64,000 nucleotides of DNA from Vibrio sp. 10N (GTDB lineage: Bacteria > Pseudomonadota > Gammaproteobacteria > Enterobacterales > Vibrionaceae): contig NZ_BTPM01000001.1 of the NCBI RefSeq assembly GCF_036245475.1, positions 2,914,001 through 2,978,000 of the forward strand. Reading direction: 5' to 3'. This document shows positions 10,901 through 22,100 of this stretch, in pieces; position 1 is the first letter of the stretch, and each line of letters starts with the position of its first letter. The notes below the pieces were generated by a model that saw only the letters and a list, made by a program, of their open reading frames with translations, was not told the DNA's origin and did not search any database. A program made the translations under genes and the position numbers.

Positions 10901-11806
10901 TGATTCTACAATCAGGTCATGTTGCTGATTATCGCTATTCCAAGTCAGTTCAGATGGCAGCACATCCAAATAGACTTCTTTCGCTTTACTGTTATCGAGC
11001 GCCAGCCAAGCTCTTAAACTGACCGAACCTGATTCAATACCCGTTTGCTGTTTTTGCTCATCAGATAACCAAGGAGACAAAGACATCTCATCAACAGTGA
11101 CATAAAAGTCCCCTGTCACACTGGTCAATGAACCGTTGTCGACAAAGTCAGCCCGCACTTCTAATGCATTGAGGTTAGCGTCTTCAATCGACACAATTCC
11201 CTGCGCCAAATGGCGACGCTTCTCGTTACGCCATTGCAGATTCTCAATATCGAGCTGTCGTGCTTCATCAGAAATAGAGGTGTAGAGAATGGTCGATTCG
11301 GTGACCGTAAATCGATCTAGCTGCGTTAGGAGTAAGTTGTCCAAACGTTGGATCAACTGCTCACCACTTTTCGCAGGTGTATTAGCGGCAGATTCAGGCT
11401 GTTTATTTTCCGCAGCTTTAAGCAGATCCACAGAGCGAACGTCCAACGTCATGCCGTTGATCACCATGTCCGCCAGCACAGGCTGCTGCTGCAGTACCGT
11501 TTGGATCAGGTCAAATTCCAGTTCAAGATTGCTCACCTCAAACCGGGTTTCCGGGCTGTCGGGAAGACCGACTGAGACCCCTTGAAGAGAAATGGATGGG
11601 TGTGTGTTACGCCAAAAGCCACGCACGTCTTTGAGCGAAACATTCAGTCCGGTCCCTTGATTTATCCAAGTGACAATTTCAGGTTGGACCTTGTTTAGCT
11701 GTGGCAGACCGACACGCAGAACTGTGACCGCGGAGGCGAGCAACACCAGCACGGTCAGTAGTAGCCAGAGAAATAGGCGTATAATTTGATTAACGCGAGG
11801 ACTCAC
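7913..11806 (-). CDS. yhdP: YhdP, AsmA-like intermembrane lipid-transport protein
   Basis: This 1297-residue protein (E. coli YhdP 1266) has one N-terminal membrane anchor (residues about 8-30, LFLWLLLTVLVLLASAVTVL). A very long periplasmic region of repeated beta-strand (TamB/AsmA) character follows, with the C-terminal AsmA-type block GRVRDGVFVTNDIKMDAVAG. The family bridges inner and outer membrane and, with TamB and YdbH, carries phospholipid to the outer membrane. The start codon is GTG at 11806, ten bases after the rng stop, which suggests coupled translation. It ends 7 bases before the nitrilase gene. Confidence 0.94.
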   Translation of the reverse strand: MSPRVNQIIRLFLWLLLTVLVLLASAVTVLRVGLPQLNKVQPEIVTWINQGTGLNVSLKDVRGFWRNTHPSISLQGVSVGLPDSPETRFEVSNLELEFDLIQTVLQQQPVLADMVINGMTLDVRSVDLLKAAENKQPESAANTPAKSGEQLIQRLDNLLLTQLDRFTVTESTILYTSISDEARQLDIENLQWRNEKRRHLAQGIVSIEDANLNALEVRADFVDNGSLTSVTGDFYVTVDEMSLSPWLSDEQKQQTGIESGSVSLRAWLALDNSKAKEVYLDVLPSELTWNSDNQQHDLIVESAVLHLLPSPSGWQLNVHQVQARTDEFTWPELDVAVDWSRDNQWQVNVSELDVNSLKPLATLANNDTLDEWLSRLNPGGRIEDIRVSQLSGTGSLKYSATLQQMSLSQWGLLPGFSNVSGQLRGDSERAYARVSVIDDKFPYGEVFQAPLNIKQGLVDIHWENHGEQGWSLWSDKVTAATPDLQVLGAFRLDFPSNDSPFLSFYAEADLYNAGEVWRYLPTLAMGQSLTDYLSAAIQAGRVNTAKLLWYGKLSDFPYRDNNGMFQAFVGLRDAKFSFDTKWPPLTDLQLDLLFQNESMYLDSRSATLMDVKGQRITGRIPELRGDGHLEIEAKAAGQGSAVRDYMTASPLVDSVGAALTAVQVSGDVNADFQLYIPFSGDDTPSRAWGQAELRNNHVDIDAPPMTLEQVSGRIEFDNDVVKATGLAANLLDQPIHLDFQGQNASKGYAVNIDAVGDWSTGPLEPYIGDKVVSRLSGHAPWHLDVDIQLNDVGFTYQLDLDANLATIASRYPYPLSKAFGDAGKARLQASGNQENITARLQLPSVKYQTEIDITQSVPVLKATNLVLGEGGFKISPIVGHHFQVRSDTIDFDKWSEVFEEPPSENKAVLDDLPKPELPLPKRASVEAKELILGGIEWHDVNFDARYKKGGWQFALDSQEAKGEASYSDNNELHVALSRLHIYVPALDKIAEKDESIITQENPDAPLVTDFERTLFSALPDTLLTIDNFWFQGYKVGKVDMDVSRQGNKLVWNKLQLSSGANHIDIDGNWMVSGEQNKTQVNFAVKGENNSDLMERFGITTGIQRAPFEMKAKLDWDGAPWSMRLDTVNGDMNTKLGKGVISDVSGAARLLGLFSLDSIIRKMQLDFSDVFDKGMAFNSITGSGRVRDGVFVTNDIKMDAVAGDMRIKGLADLSKQTVDAEVSFTPDMTSGIPIITAFAVTPQTALVVLAVTTVISPVVEVVTQVNYSVKGPLDSPTVSEISRSKGEYTLPEDLKQEK

Positions 11807-11816
11807 AAACTTCTCA

Positions 11817-13286
11817 TCACATCATAACAACATCAAATTGTTCTTGGATATACAGCGGCTCAGCTTGGATACGCACTTGTTTGCCAATAAACACTTCAAG
11901 CTCAGCAAGTGCATGGGACTCATCACCCTCTAGCGCTTCGGCCACTGCAGGGGCTGCATAAACCACAAACTTGTCAGCATCGTAAGCTCGGTTCACTCGA
12001 GTGATTTCACGTAGAATCTCGTAGCAGACGGTTTCCACCGTTTTCACCGAACCTCGGCCTTCACAAGTTGGACAACCGCTACACAGAACATGTTCAATAC
12101 TTTCACGAGTACGTTTACGCGTCATCTCAACCAAGCCAAGCTGGGTAAAGCCATTGATATTGGTTTTTACTCGGTCTTTCGACAGCGCCGCATCCAGCGA
12201 AACTAATACGCGCTGGCGATGCTCATCGAGCCCCATATCAATGAAGTCGATAATGATGATACCGCCCAAATTACGCAGTCTGAGCTGACGAGCAATGGCC
12301 TGAGTCGCTTCGATATTGGTATTGAAGATGGTCTCTTCAAGGTTACGACGACCAACAAAGGCGCCGGTGTTAATATCTACCGTAGTCATGGCTTCGGTTT
12401 GGTCAATAATCAGATAACCACCCGACTTGAGATCGACTTTACGCTCTAGCGAACGTTGGATTTCGTTCTCGGTGTCATACATATCAAAAATCGGCTTATC
12501 GCCTTCATAGAGTTCTAGAAGAGACTCTAGCTCAGGAACAAATTCGCTGGTGAACTCTTTTAAACTTTCGAACACTAAACGAGAGTCAACCTGAATGCGC
12601 GTGATCTCCGTACCAACGAAGTCGCGTAAGATACGATGAGCCAGACCGAGCTCGCCATACAATGTCGAACGAGTCTTGTACTTAGTGCGGCGTTCATTGA
12701 TTTTTGTCCACAAACGCTTTAGAAAAGCAGCATCCTGCGCCAGCTCTTTCTCATTCGCTCCTTCAGCAGCAGTACGGATAATAAAGCCACCGTTTTCATC
12801 GCAGTAATCGGCCACCACCTGCTTTAGACGCAAACGCTCATCTTCACTTTCAATACGCTGTGAAACGCCCACATGGCTCGCACCAGGCATGAATACAAGA
12901 TAACGTGAGGGAAGGGTAATATCGGTCGTCAGGCGTGCGCCTTTAGTGCCGAGCGGGTCTTTAACCACTTGCACAACAATGTCTTGGCCTTGACGTACCA
13001 ATTCAGAAATATCGCGAACCTGAAACTGCTTTTTTTCGTTCTCAGCAACACATTCGGTATGAGGGACAATATCGGAAGCGTGAAGAAACGCAGCCTTTTC
13101 CAGACCAATATCCACAAAAGCCGCCTGCATCCCCGGAAGCACACGACTCACTTTGCCCTTGTAGATATTACCAACGATGCCGCGCTTGGCTTCGCGCTCA
13201 ATGTGGACTTCTTGTAGAATTCCACCTTCAATCATTGCAACTCTTGTTTCACTTGGAGTTACGTTTATTAACAGCTCTGCACTCAT
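11817..13286 (-). CDS. rng: Ribonuclease G
   Basis: The protein has 489 residues, the same length as E. coli RNase G. An S1 domain (about 38-120, GIVGNIYKGKVSRVLPGMQ) comes first. It is followed by the RNase H-like and DNase I-like catalytic parts with metal-binding D304 (TTVDINTGAF) and D347 (IIIIDFIDMG). The zinc-link CPTC has cysteines at 405 and 408. It matures the 5' end of 16S rRNA and decays some mRNAs. It lacks the long C-terminal scaffold of RNase E, which fixes its identity. It lies between maf (18-base gap) and yhdP (10-base gap). Confidence 0.98.
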   Translation of the reverse strand: MSAELLINVTPSETRVAMIEGGILQEVHIEREAKRGIVGNIYKGKVSRVLPGMQAAFVDIGLEKAAFLHASDIVPHTECVAENEKKQFQVRDISELVRQGQDIVVQVVKDPLGTKGARLTTDITLPSRYLVFMPGASHVGVSQRIESEDERLRLKQVVADYCDENGGFIIRTAAEGANEKELAQDAAFLKRLWTKINERRTKYKTRSTLYGELGLAHRILRDFVGTEITRIQVDSRLVFESLKEFTSEFVPELESLLELYEGDKPIFDMYDTENEIQRSLERKVDLKSGGYLIIDQTEAMTTVDINTGAFVGRRNLEETIFNTNIEATQAIARQLRLRNLGGIIIIDFIDMGLDEHRQRVLVSLDAALSKDRVKTNINGFTQLGLVEMTRKRTRESIEHVLCSGCPTCEGRGSVKTVETVCYEILREITRVNRAYDADKFVVYAAPAVAEALEGDESHALAELEVFIGKQVRIQAEPLYIQEQFDVVMM

Positions 13287-13304
13287 GAGCGCACCTCAAT
13301 ATTT

Positions 13305-13889
13305 TTAATTATTTATAAATTCTTGCAAGAGCTGGTCAGTTTCATACAGCGGCAGTCCCACTACGGCGTAATAACTGCCCTCGATGCGAGTGACAAAACG
13401 CCCACCTAATCCTTGGATACCATAACTGCCAGCTTTATCTTTCGGTTCACCGCTCTGCCAATATCGTTCTATTTCTTGTTTACTGAGCGTTTTGAACCAC
13501 ACATCCGTGGTTACCACCACCGATGCTTGCTTTAATTTGCTTACCACGCTGACCGCCGTCAGCACTTGGTGTTTTTGCCCTGACATGCTGCTCAGCATGC
13601 GATTGGCATGGTCAAAATCGTGCGGCTTTTCCAGCACTTGACCATCGAGCACGACCACAGTGTCCGAGCCTACCACGACACTGTCTTGATGACTCAGCGC
13701 AAGGCCAGCTTGCGCTTTTTCTAACGACAAGCGCGCCACGTACTCTTCCGGCGCTTCATTGTCTTGTTGCTGCTCTTCAATATCAGGGCTAACGATAGAA
13801 AAATCGTAGCCCAATTGGGTCAATAATTCGCGGCGGCGTGGCGAGGTAGAGGCCAGTACGACCCGTGAAGACCCTTGATTATCTGACAT
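13305..13889 (-). CDS. Maf/YhdE nucleotide pyrophosphatase (dTTP/UTP)
   Basis: This 194-residue Maf protein begins with VVLASTSPRRRELL, the phosphate-binding loop of the family, and has VVGSDTVVVLDGQVLEKP with the catalytic Asp. YhdE-type Maf proteins hydrolyse dTTP and UTP, including modified forms, and are counted as house-cleaning enzymes; some affect septum formation. Its ATG lies inside the end of mreD (11-base overlap), so its translation is probably coupled to mreD. YhdE rather than YceF is chosen from its position after mreD. Confidence 0.94.
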   Translation of the reverse strand: MSDNQGSSRVVLASTSPRRRELLTQLGYDFSIVSPDIEEQQQDNEAPEEYVARLSLEKAQAGLALSHQDSVVVGSDTVVVLDGQVLEKPHDFDHANRMLSSMSGQKHQVLTAVSVVSKLKQASVVVTTDVWFKTLSKQEIERYWQSGEPKDKAGSYGIQGLGGRFVTRIEGSYYAVVGLPLYETDQLLQEFINN

Positions 13890-14367
13890 GCCAATGCCTT
13901 CTTACTCGACGAAGCAGTAAAAACATCCATGGCCAGAGTATACAGTTAATCAAACCACTCCACAGCGACATTGGATTAAAAGTCACGTCCTGGATCAAAT
14001 ACTCACCGAAAAAGATGCACACTTCGAGCACCATTGAGAGCAGCGCCATAATAGTCGCTTGTTGCCACAGTGCCATGTTTCTCAGCACCAAAAAGTTAAG
14101 AGCGATAACGTAGACGACAATCGACATCATCATGCCACGAATACCTAGCGTCGAACCGACAAGCAGATCCCACACCAAACCGACAAACAAAGCCGTACCA
14201 ACATTCACGCGGTGTGGTAATGCTAATACCCAGTACCCAAGCACTAAGAAAAGCCATGACGGACGGATAAAATCCAGAACCCCCGGCCAAGGAATGGTTT
14301 GCAGTACCAACGCCACCAGCAACGAGGTGCCAATCACCATATGACTGCGAAAAGAGCTGTTAGCCAT
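13879..14367 (-). CDS. mreD: MreD, rod-shape determining membrane protein
   Basis: This 162-residue hydrophobic protein has about five membrane spans (for example LVALVLQTIPWPGVLDF and FLVLGYWVLAL), as in MreD. It works with MreB, MreC, RodA and PBP2 in the elongation complex that guides side-wall peptidoglycan synthesis. It follows mreC by 17 bases and overlaps maf. Primary sequence conservation in this family is weak; the identification rests on position, length and membrane pattern. Confidence 0.95.
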   Translation of the reverse strand: MANSSFRSHMVIGTSLLVALVLQTIPWPGVLDFIRPSWLFLVLGYWVLALPHRVNVGTALFVGLVWDLLVGSTLGIRGMMMSIVVYVIALNFLVLRNMALWQQATIMALLSMVLEVCIFFGEYLIQDVTFNPMSLWSGLINCILWPWMFLLLRRVRRHWHVR

Positions 14368-14384
14368 AATTGTGTGTTAATCCT

Positions 14385-15248
14385 TTATTCTGCATTGAGA
14401 ATGTCTTCTACTTCCTGCTGCTGTCTGTCATTGTTTGGCCAGATCAAAAGCAAGTAACGTAAGCGATCAAAATCGACCACAGGCTCAGCAATGATGTTGG
14501 CAAACTCACGACGATTGTCACGTTGCACCGACTTCACGTGCGCCACTGGATAACCTTCCGGATAAATACCGCCCAGACCAGAGGTCACGAGAAGATCGTC
14601 AGGCTGAATGTCGGTGCTGGTTGGAATATGCTCCAGTTGGATCTCATCGATGGAGCCATTACCCGAGCCAATAACACGGATATCATTACGGATCACCTGT
14701 ACTGGGATCGCGCTGTTGGCATCAGTTAGCAACATAATACGGCTATTGTGCGCGCCAACAAACGTAACCTGACCGACAATGCCATTTTCGTTGATCACTG
14801 GCTGGCCTTCGTAAACACCATCAATACGACCTTTATCGATCACCACTTGGTGACGATATGGCGACGTATCCACAGCCATCACTTCCGTGACGACTTTTTT
14901 CTCATCTCTGACAAAAGATGAGCCAAGTAGCTCACGAAAACGCTGGTTCTCTTCACGATATTGATCGAGCAAGATAAGGTCGCTTTTCAGGCGCAACACT
15001 TCACGTTTGAGATTGATATTTTGCTCCGCCAAACCTTGACGGGTATTAAGACGCTCATACACCCCATCAAACATGCTGCGCGGTAAATTAGCGGCATATT
15101 GAATAGGCGCGACGGCACTGTTCAGCAAATAGCGGAAATTGGAGAATGTGTCTAAACGACTATCAGCCAGCATTAAGCCGGCTGATAGAGTTACAGCAAG
15201 AAATAACCGAAGTTGTAAGGACGGACCCCGACCAAATATTGGTTTCAT
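14385..15248 (-). CDS. mreC: MreC, rod-shape determining periplasmic protein
   Basis: This 287-residue protein has one N-terminal membrane span (about 9-28, LQLRLFLAVTLSAGLMLAD), a coiled coil (about 70-105, NLKREVLRLKSDLI) and a beta-barrel domain with VINENGIVGQVTFVGAHNSR. MreC links the MreB filaments to PBP2 in the periplasm. It is 61 bases from the mreB stop; that gap holds a strong hairpin that may set the mreB to mreCD ratio. Confidence 0.97.
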   Translation of the reverse strand: MKPIFGRGPSLQLRLFLAVTLSAGLMLADSRLDTFSNFRYLLNSAVAPIQYAANLPRSMFDGVYERLNTRQGLAEQNINLKREVLRLKSDLILLDQYREENQRFRELLGSSFVRDEKKVVTEVMAVDTSPYRHQVVIDKGRIDGVYEGQPVINENGIVGQVTFVGAHNSRIMLLTDANSAIPVQVIRNDIRVIGSGNGSIDEIQLEHIPTSTDIQPDDLLVTSGLGGIYPEGYPVAHVKSVQRDNRREFANIIAEPVVDFDRLRYLLLIWPNNDRQQQEVEDILNAE

Positions 15249-15270
15249 GTACTCATAACCTTGATGCGGA

Positions 15271-15301
15271 CTCTAGTTTCAGTACCACACCAAAACTAGA
15301 G
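15271..15301 (-). other. Inverted repeat between mreB and mreC
   Basis: CTCTAGTTT (15271-15279) and AAACTAGAG (15293-15301) form a perfect 9-bp stem with a 13-nt loop in the mreB-mreC gap. No U-run follows, so an mRNA processing or stability element is more likely than a full terminator. Confidence 0.6.
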
Positions 15302-15309
15302 AGAAACCA

Positions 15310-16717
<1,408 letters not shown>

Positions 16718-19129
16718 ATGACACGAACTCGCTTTACATTACTCGCATTAAGTAGCGCCCTATCCACGCTACTGCTCTCTGGCTGTAACGACGACACCAG
16801 CGTCTCGCTTGGCGACCCTATTCCAGTCGCACCGACTAAGTCTCATGGGCCAGCCTGTGACACCGGTGCCGACACGCAGACCATTCGCTTTATCCATGTT
16901 GCTGACCTACACGGCCACTTCGGTTATCGCGAGCAGTTCTATAGCAAAATCAAACAAGCTCATGTCGACGCGCTTGCCGAAGAGCCCTACACCCTGTTTA
17001 CCAACGGCGGTGATGACTATGAAAAAGGGACGGTTGCCGAGCAGCTATCAGAAGGCTATGCCACGCTAGAGGCCACGCAAGCGTTGGAATTTGATTATCG
17101 CGTGATTGGTAACCACGACTTTGCCTGGGGGCCTGAGCAGTTACTCGAGTACGCCAAAGATGATGTATCAACAGTACTTGCCTCCAACACCGAATACTAT
17201 GGCAATGACCCTGCCGGATTTGCGGGCGTCGACTTTGCGATTGCCGAAGTGGGCTGCGTTAAGGTAGGTGTATTTGGCATGACCTCAGGCCCTTGGAATG
17301 AGCTAGATGAAGAGATTAAGCCTCAGGTAGACTTCATTGATGATTTCAGAATGCGTTGGGACTGGAACGAGCGCGCTCGCGAGATCATCGCCGCCTATGG
17401 CGAACAAGTGGACTATATGGTGATGCTCAGCCACCTTGGCCACGGCACCGATGTCGCATTGGCAACCTTTGTTGACGGCATCGATCTTGTGCTCGGCGGA
17501 CACACTCATGACTCACCAAAGACCACCAGAGTAAACGGCACAACAGTACTACTGCCTGACTTTAATGCTAAAGGTTACACCGACGTCACCGTAACGTTTG
17601 ACCTCGCCACCAAAACGGCAATAACGCCCGAAACTATTGCCGAACTCGATATTACCGAATCGTTACCCATTGACGAGACAACCAAACGTCGTATTGATGG
17701 CATCATGGGCACCTACGCTCCCGATGCGAACACCGAAATAGCGGTATCGCTCAAACAGCCAAGCCGTGATGATATTTTGGATATTCTACACGACAGCTTG
17801 ACCGACTTTACTGCCCCCAAGTCAGGGACCAATTATCAGATAGATGCCAGCTTCCTCAATCGCGGTGAAATTGAAGATAGCGAGATCTGGGCACCAGGTT
17901 CATTGACCCAAGAAGACTTTCATCACGCCTACCCGATTGAGCGCCAGCCTGCGAATACGCCGGGTTTCTCATCGCTGTATCAAGTGAGTGTATCAGGCGA
18001 AGCGCTTAGCGCCATGCTGAGCTATGAAAGTGGTCTTGATTACCATGGTCCAGCGCTAGGCGATATCGATTCAACCAAGACCTATCAAATAGGCCTCTTT
18101 AAATCAGCCGCTTGGAATCCTGAGCTGTTCTTTAACGGCAGTTACTACCTTAAAGAAGATGCCGAGTTCGTTGGTGAAGCGTGGGAGATCTTTGATGCCT
18201 ATGCCCGCAAGCGTACGGCCAACTGTCAGTATATTGATGACAATGAGCTGCTATTCAGCTGTGACGAAAACGCCCCCAATACCGCCTCTATCTGGAGTTT
18301 CGACGATGCCAACGATATCTTTGCTCCAGAGCAAAATATCGCCTCTCAGCTGACGCTAACCAATTCACAAGGCGAGCCTCAATCTTGCGGTAGCGAGCTG
18401 CTTCGTTGTGGCACCACAGAATCACTTGCAGTGCCAGCGCTCCCCGATGGCAGCACAGCTTCCGTCATTGAACTTGGTACATTACATGCTCTAAACAGTG
18501 GTAGCTTTAAGCTATCTACCGATCTGGCAGCCAATGGTGACTTTGCCAACCTAAACCGCCTATCAAATTACACTATCGTATTTGATGCCCTGTGGCCTGA
18601 GTTAGAGGATAGCAGTCGCAAATATCGTGCAATACTTGATGCTGAGCCTAGTAGCAATGAGCCTGACATCTTCTTGTCACCAGATAGTGAGATCGGTTTA
18701 GCACCAAACTATGCCGGCAGTATTGCCGCCAATACTTGGTACCGTATTGCGATGGTGTTTTATGCCTCAGAGGAAGGCGATGTGGTCTATAAACTGTATG
18801 TCGATGGCGAGCACATTGAGACCATGCGCTACGCTGGACTGGGAGAGCGCTGGGCGATGCAGAGAGAGGGAATGGCGCTATTCACTGACACGGCGGTGAA
18901 TAGCTCTGAATCTGATTCGGTTTACCTTAATGCTTTGATGTTTGCCTCACGCTCATTAACGGATACGGATATCGCTAAACTGGGCGGTGCTCAGCAAACC
19001 CTCAACTATCTGCCATCAGTGCGAGTGTTAAACCAAGCTGTTGAGCGCGCCTACCAAAATGCCCCTGTCGATTGGGCAAACAAATGGGTCAAGCAGCGCG
19101 CTAAATTCTTCAAGCAGCGCCCACAATAA
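16718..19129 (+). CDS. Lipoprotein 5'-nucleotidase-like metallophosphatase with C-terminal ConA/LamG-like domain
   Basis: With the start at 16718 the product has 803 residues. The signal MTRTRFTLLALSSALSTLLL ends in a lipobox LLSGC with lipidated C23. The metallophosphatase core has D63-H65 (VADLHGHFG), D99 (NGGDD), GNHD (131-134), SHLGH (238-242) and GHTHD (261-265). A 5'-nucleotidase C-terminal domain follows (about 360-530). The last 230 residues look like a concanavalin/LamG fold (TIVFDALWPEL, WYRIAMVFYA, KLYVDGEHIE). The family releases phosphate from nucleotides or UDP-sugars outside the inner membrane. Longer starts at 16637 and 16700 are possible but weaken the signal. It converges with bcsC inside the accessory block. 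Substrate unproved. Confidence 0.82.
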   Translation: MTRTRFTLLALSSALSTLLLSGCNDDTSVSLGDPIPVAPTKSHGPACDTGADTQTIRFIHVADLHGHFGYREQFYSKIKQAHVDALAEEPYTLFTNGGDDYEKGTVAEQLSEGYATLEATQALEFDYRVIGNHDFAWGPEQLLEYAKDDVSTVLASNTEYYGNDPAGFAGVDFAIAEVGCVKVGVFGMTSGPWNELDEEIKPQVDFIDDFRMRWDWNERAREIIAAYGEQVDYMVMLSHLGHGTDVALATFVDGIDLVLGGHTHDSPKTTRVNGTTVLLPDFNAKGYTDVTVTFDLATKTAITPETIAELDITESLPIDETTKRRIDGIMGTYAPDANTEIAVSLKQPSRDDILDILHDSLTDFTAPKSGTNYQIDASFLNRGEIEDSEIWAPGSLTQEDFHHAYPIERQPANTPGFSSLYQVSVSGEALSAMLSYESGLDYHGPALGDIDSTKTYQIGLFKSAAWNPELFFNGSYYLKEDAEFVGEAWEIFDAYARKRTANCQYIDDNELLFSCDENAPNTASIWSFDDANDIFAPEQNIASQLTLTNSQGEPQSCGSELLRCGTTESLAVPALPDGSTASVIELGTLHALNSGSFKLSTDLAANGDFANLNRLSNYTIVFDALWPELEDSSRKYRAILDAEPSSNEPDIFLSPDSEIGLAPNYAGSIAANTWYRIAMVFYASEEGDVVYKLYVDGEHIETMRYAGLGERWAMQREGMALFTDTAVNSSESDSVYLNALMFASRSLTDTDIAKLGGAQQTLNYLPSVRVLNQAVERAYQNAPVDWANKWVKQRAKFFKQRPQ

Positions 19130-19149
19130 ACCCTAGATGAAGCAAAATG

Positions 19150-19171
19150 CGCGGACTAGAAATAGTCCGCG
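19150..19171. other. Hairpin spanning the bcsC stop codon
   Basis: CGCGGACTA (19150-19158), a GAAA loop and TAGTCCGCG (19163-19171) form a perfect 9-bp stem. It contains the last codons and the TAG of bcsC and follows the nucleotidase stop by 20 bases. There is no U-run on either strand, so a role as terminator is doubtful. Confidence 0.55.
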
Positions 19172-22100
19172 TACAGTCTTAGCGGATCTGGCTGTAGTCG
19201 AGCTTTACGCCAATTGGAATCAAAGTGATATTTGAGATAAACATTGAATACACTCGGCTGGTAATCACTGGAAAATTGCTGCGACACATAACCGACAAAA
19301 CTCCAATGATCGTTCATTCGATACTCGGTATAAAACTGCAGTCCTGCACTGACACCACTTGATGACGAAGCTGTGCCGCCCGGGATATTGTAAGGCGCAT
19401 CAAACGACGCATTCGACAACGAAACCGTGCCCCTCACCCCATAGGTCCAATCGAAGCTGTGGCGTCGATAATACGAGATAGGCACAGAAAGTGAGGTGTA
19501 GTTTTGCGGACTGTAGTATTTACCATGGCCAATGATCACCTCATTGACGTTCTTGTCGTAGCCCATATAAAACACAGCGCCGCCCAAAGAGAGCACTTCG
19601 TCATCACTGCTTATGAGGTTGTAGTAACTGCCCAGCATGCCTGAGGTACGGTCATTGTCGGCGACATTATTGCCAGTGAGCTGATGGTATTCCAAATAGC
19701 CCCATACACCATAAGGGCGGCCATCATTCCACGATGCGCTGACAGTAGCGCCACTGCGGGTCACGCCACCAAACTCAGTGGTAACACCTGTGCGCTCTGT
19801 CACCGATAGTCCAGAATAAGAGATAAAGCTTGCCGTTACAGGACGCTTAGACACATTACCCCGCAGTGTCACATCACCCCATTCGGAGACTCCCTCTATA
19901 CCACCGACCCAATCGGTATACCGAAAGCCAACAGGCGTGGTGCCCAGATCTGCCTGCCAATTGTCGGCTTCCCAGCCCACAGAAAATGCCTGACCGACTC
20001 GGTCACGCTCAAATTCAACATTGGTATTGTAATAGGTCAACGAGCCACTGTTGAGGTAGACACTGTCCGTTCTCAGTTTCAATCGCCCGTCCCATTGGGG
20101 CATAGCAATGCCAAGCTCAAATGGCACCGTCAGGTACTTAGAACCACCAGGAACATTGTTAAATTCACCACCCACAATGAAATAAGACTGATGCCGTTCA
20201 TCTATCCTATCTAACGTGGCAATGATGTCGTTAGTCATCCACTGATCTTCCGCATCACGATAAGCACTACCAATATCTCGAACTCTCGTCAGGCCCAAAC
20301 GCTCTTTATCATCGAGAAGAAGCGCTTGTCGCGAATATTGCTGAGTCAGCGCATCATTAGGCTGCGCCAACGAAGCTTCCTGCAATTGCCAATAGTTAAA
20401 GGCGCTAAGCGATTTGAGTGGCAAGTGGTTATTAAAAAAGTTGATATACGGCTGATTGTCGGTTTCCAGCGCCAAAGACAAACTGCTCACGACCTGCTCG
20501 TCGCTGAGATCAAATACGCGCTGTGCCTGAGTGTCTAACACCGGTTCAATGTATTGCGGGGCTGCACCAAGCCAAGCATCCATGCGCGCCTCGGAAATCA
20601 AGACACCTTCCTTAAGGCGCGCCAAATAGATCTCCGACGCAGCTTCGGTTTTTTCCTCGGCCAACAAGGTGTCAGCATCAAACAGACTTTGACGCTGCTC
20701 TATACTCTGAGACAACACCTTGCGATGCTTTGCCTCTCGGTAGATAGCGTCGTGAAAACTGGCATTATCAATATCGAACGCGGCCTGCGACATCAACTCA
20801 AGCTCAGGTGTACTCAGCGAGGCAATATCGACAGCATCCATTTCAGCCTGTGCACGCTCAGCAAAAGGCGTCTCTGACCACAATACAATCGCAGTAGGGC
20901 GATCGTGACGAGCGACACCCTCAATAAACGTAACCAGTTCATCGCCTCTAAGCTGCTGTTTCGCTATTTGCAGGCGGTAGTACTCAAGCTTGACTCGAGA
21001 ATAAGTAGCCAGTTCAGAGGAAGTCAGCTGCTGAGCGGGAGACTGGTTGACGATGGTGAAAGCTTCATCCCAGCGCCCTTGTCCGGATAAATACAACGCG
21101 TAAGCATGAGTATGTTCATTGTCTTGATGAAATTGATAAGCGCGGCTCATCACGGTATCAGCCAAGCGGCGCTGATCCAATCGAAGTAGCTGGTCGGCGA
21201 TATTTTTATTCAGCCAAGGTAAATAAGCCTCACTGTCGAGTACGCGCTTAAACTGCTCCCGAAACTGCGGATCAGTTTCAGGTAGAGCTTGGCTATTGAG
21301 CAGCTTATCGTACACCACAAGGTGCTCTACTTCGGCGGCATAAGCAGAGATTTGTTCCATTTGCGACGGTCTGAGTGTTTGCAGTGCCGCATATTCCCCA
21401 GCATGCCCCTTCTCTGGTGCGTACGTTTGCACCCAAAGCTGTAATGCCGAGCTGTTCTCCGGCGCTAGGGTCAGCGCTTTTTTGGCCGCTTGATGCGCCA
21501 ATTGATACTCTTGTTGGGCCAGATAGATCTGACCTTTGATGACATGAGCAAATGGCACACTGCTGTCTAAGGATAACGCGACGTCAGCTTGCTGCATCGC
21601 GGCTGCATATTGCTCCGCACTCAGAGCACGCCTAGACGCATCAAGTGCTTGCCAAAAACGGATCGAATTGATCTCCGATTGATAGAAACCAATCAAATCT
21701 GGTGAATCATCAAGCTGCTGTGCTTGCTTAAACGCATCCAACGAGGCTGGATAGTTGTTATTGTGATAATAGTAGCGGCCGAGCGCCACTAAGATCTCTG
21801 GATCATTAGGGTACTTTCGATTAGCGGCTTGCAGCGCCTTGTAAGTGGTAGCGTCATACTGACGATTTTCAATCCTTGCAAACGCAGCCAGCTTGCCACG
21901 ATATATCGGATCTTTACGCAGTGTTTTTTCTTGCTCCCAGCGCTGCTTTGCGGTCTCGTATTGCTGCTGAATGCCTAAGTTCTCTGGGTGGTAACTGGCG
22001 ATCAACTCATGAGTATCCATCCACTTCTGAGACATTGGCTCTGACTGCAACTCCGTCATCCAAAGCGTACTGGCAAAGACGCCAAGGCGGGAATCATTGG

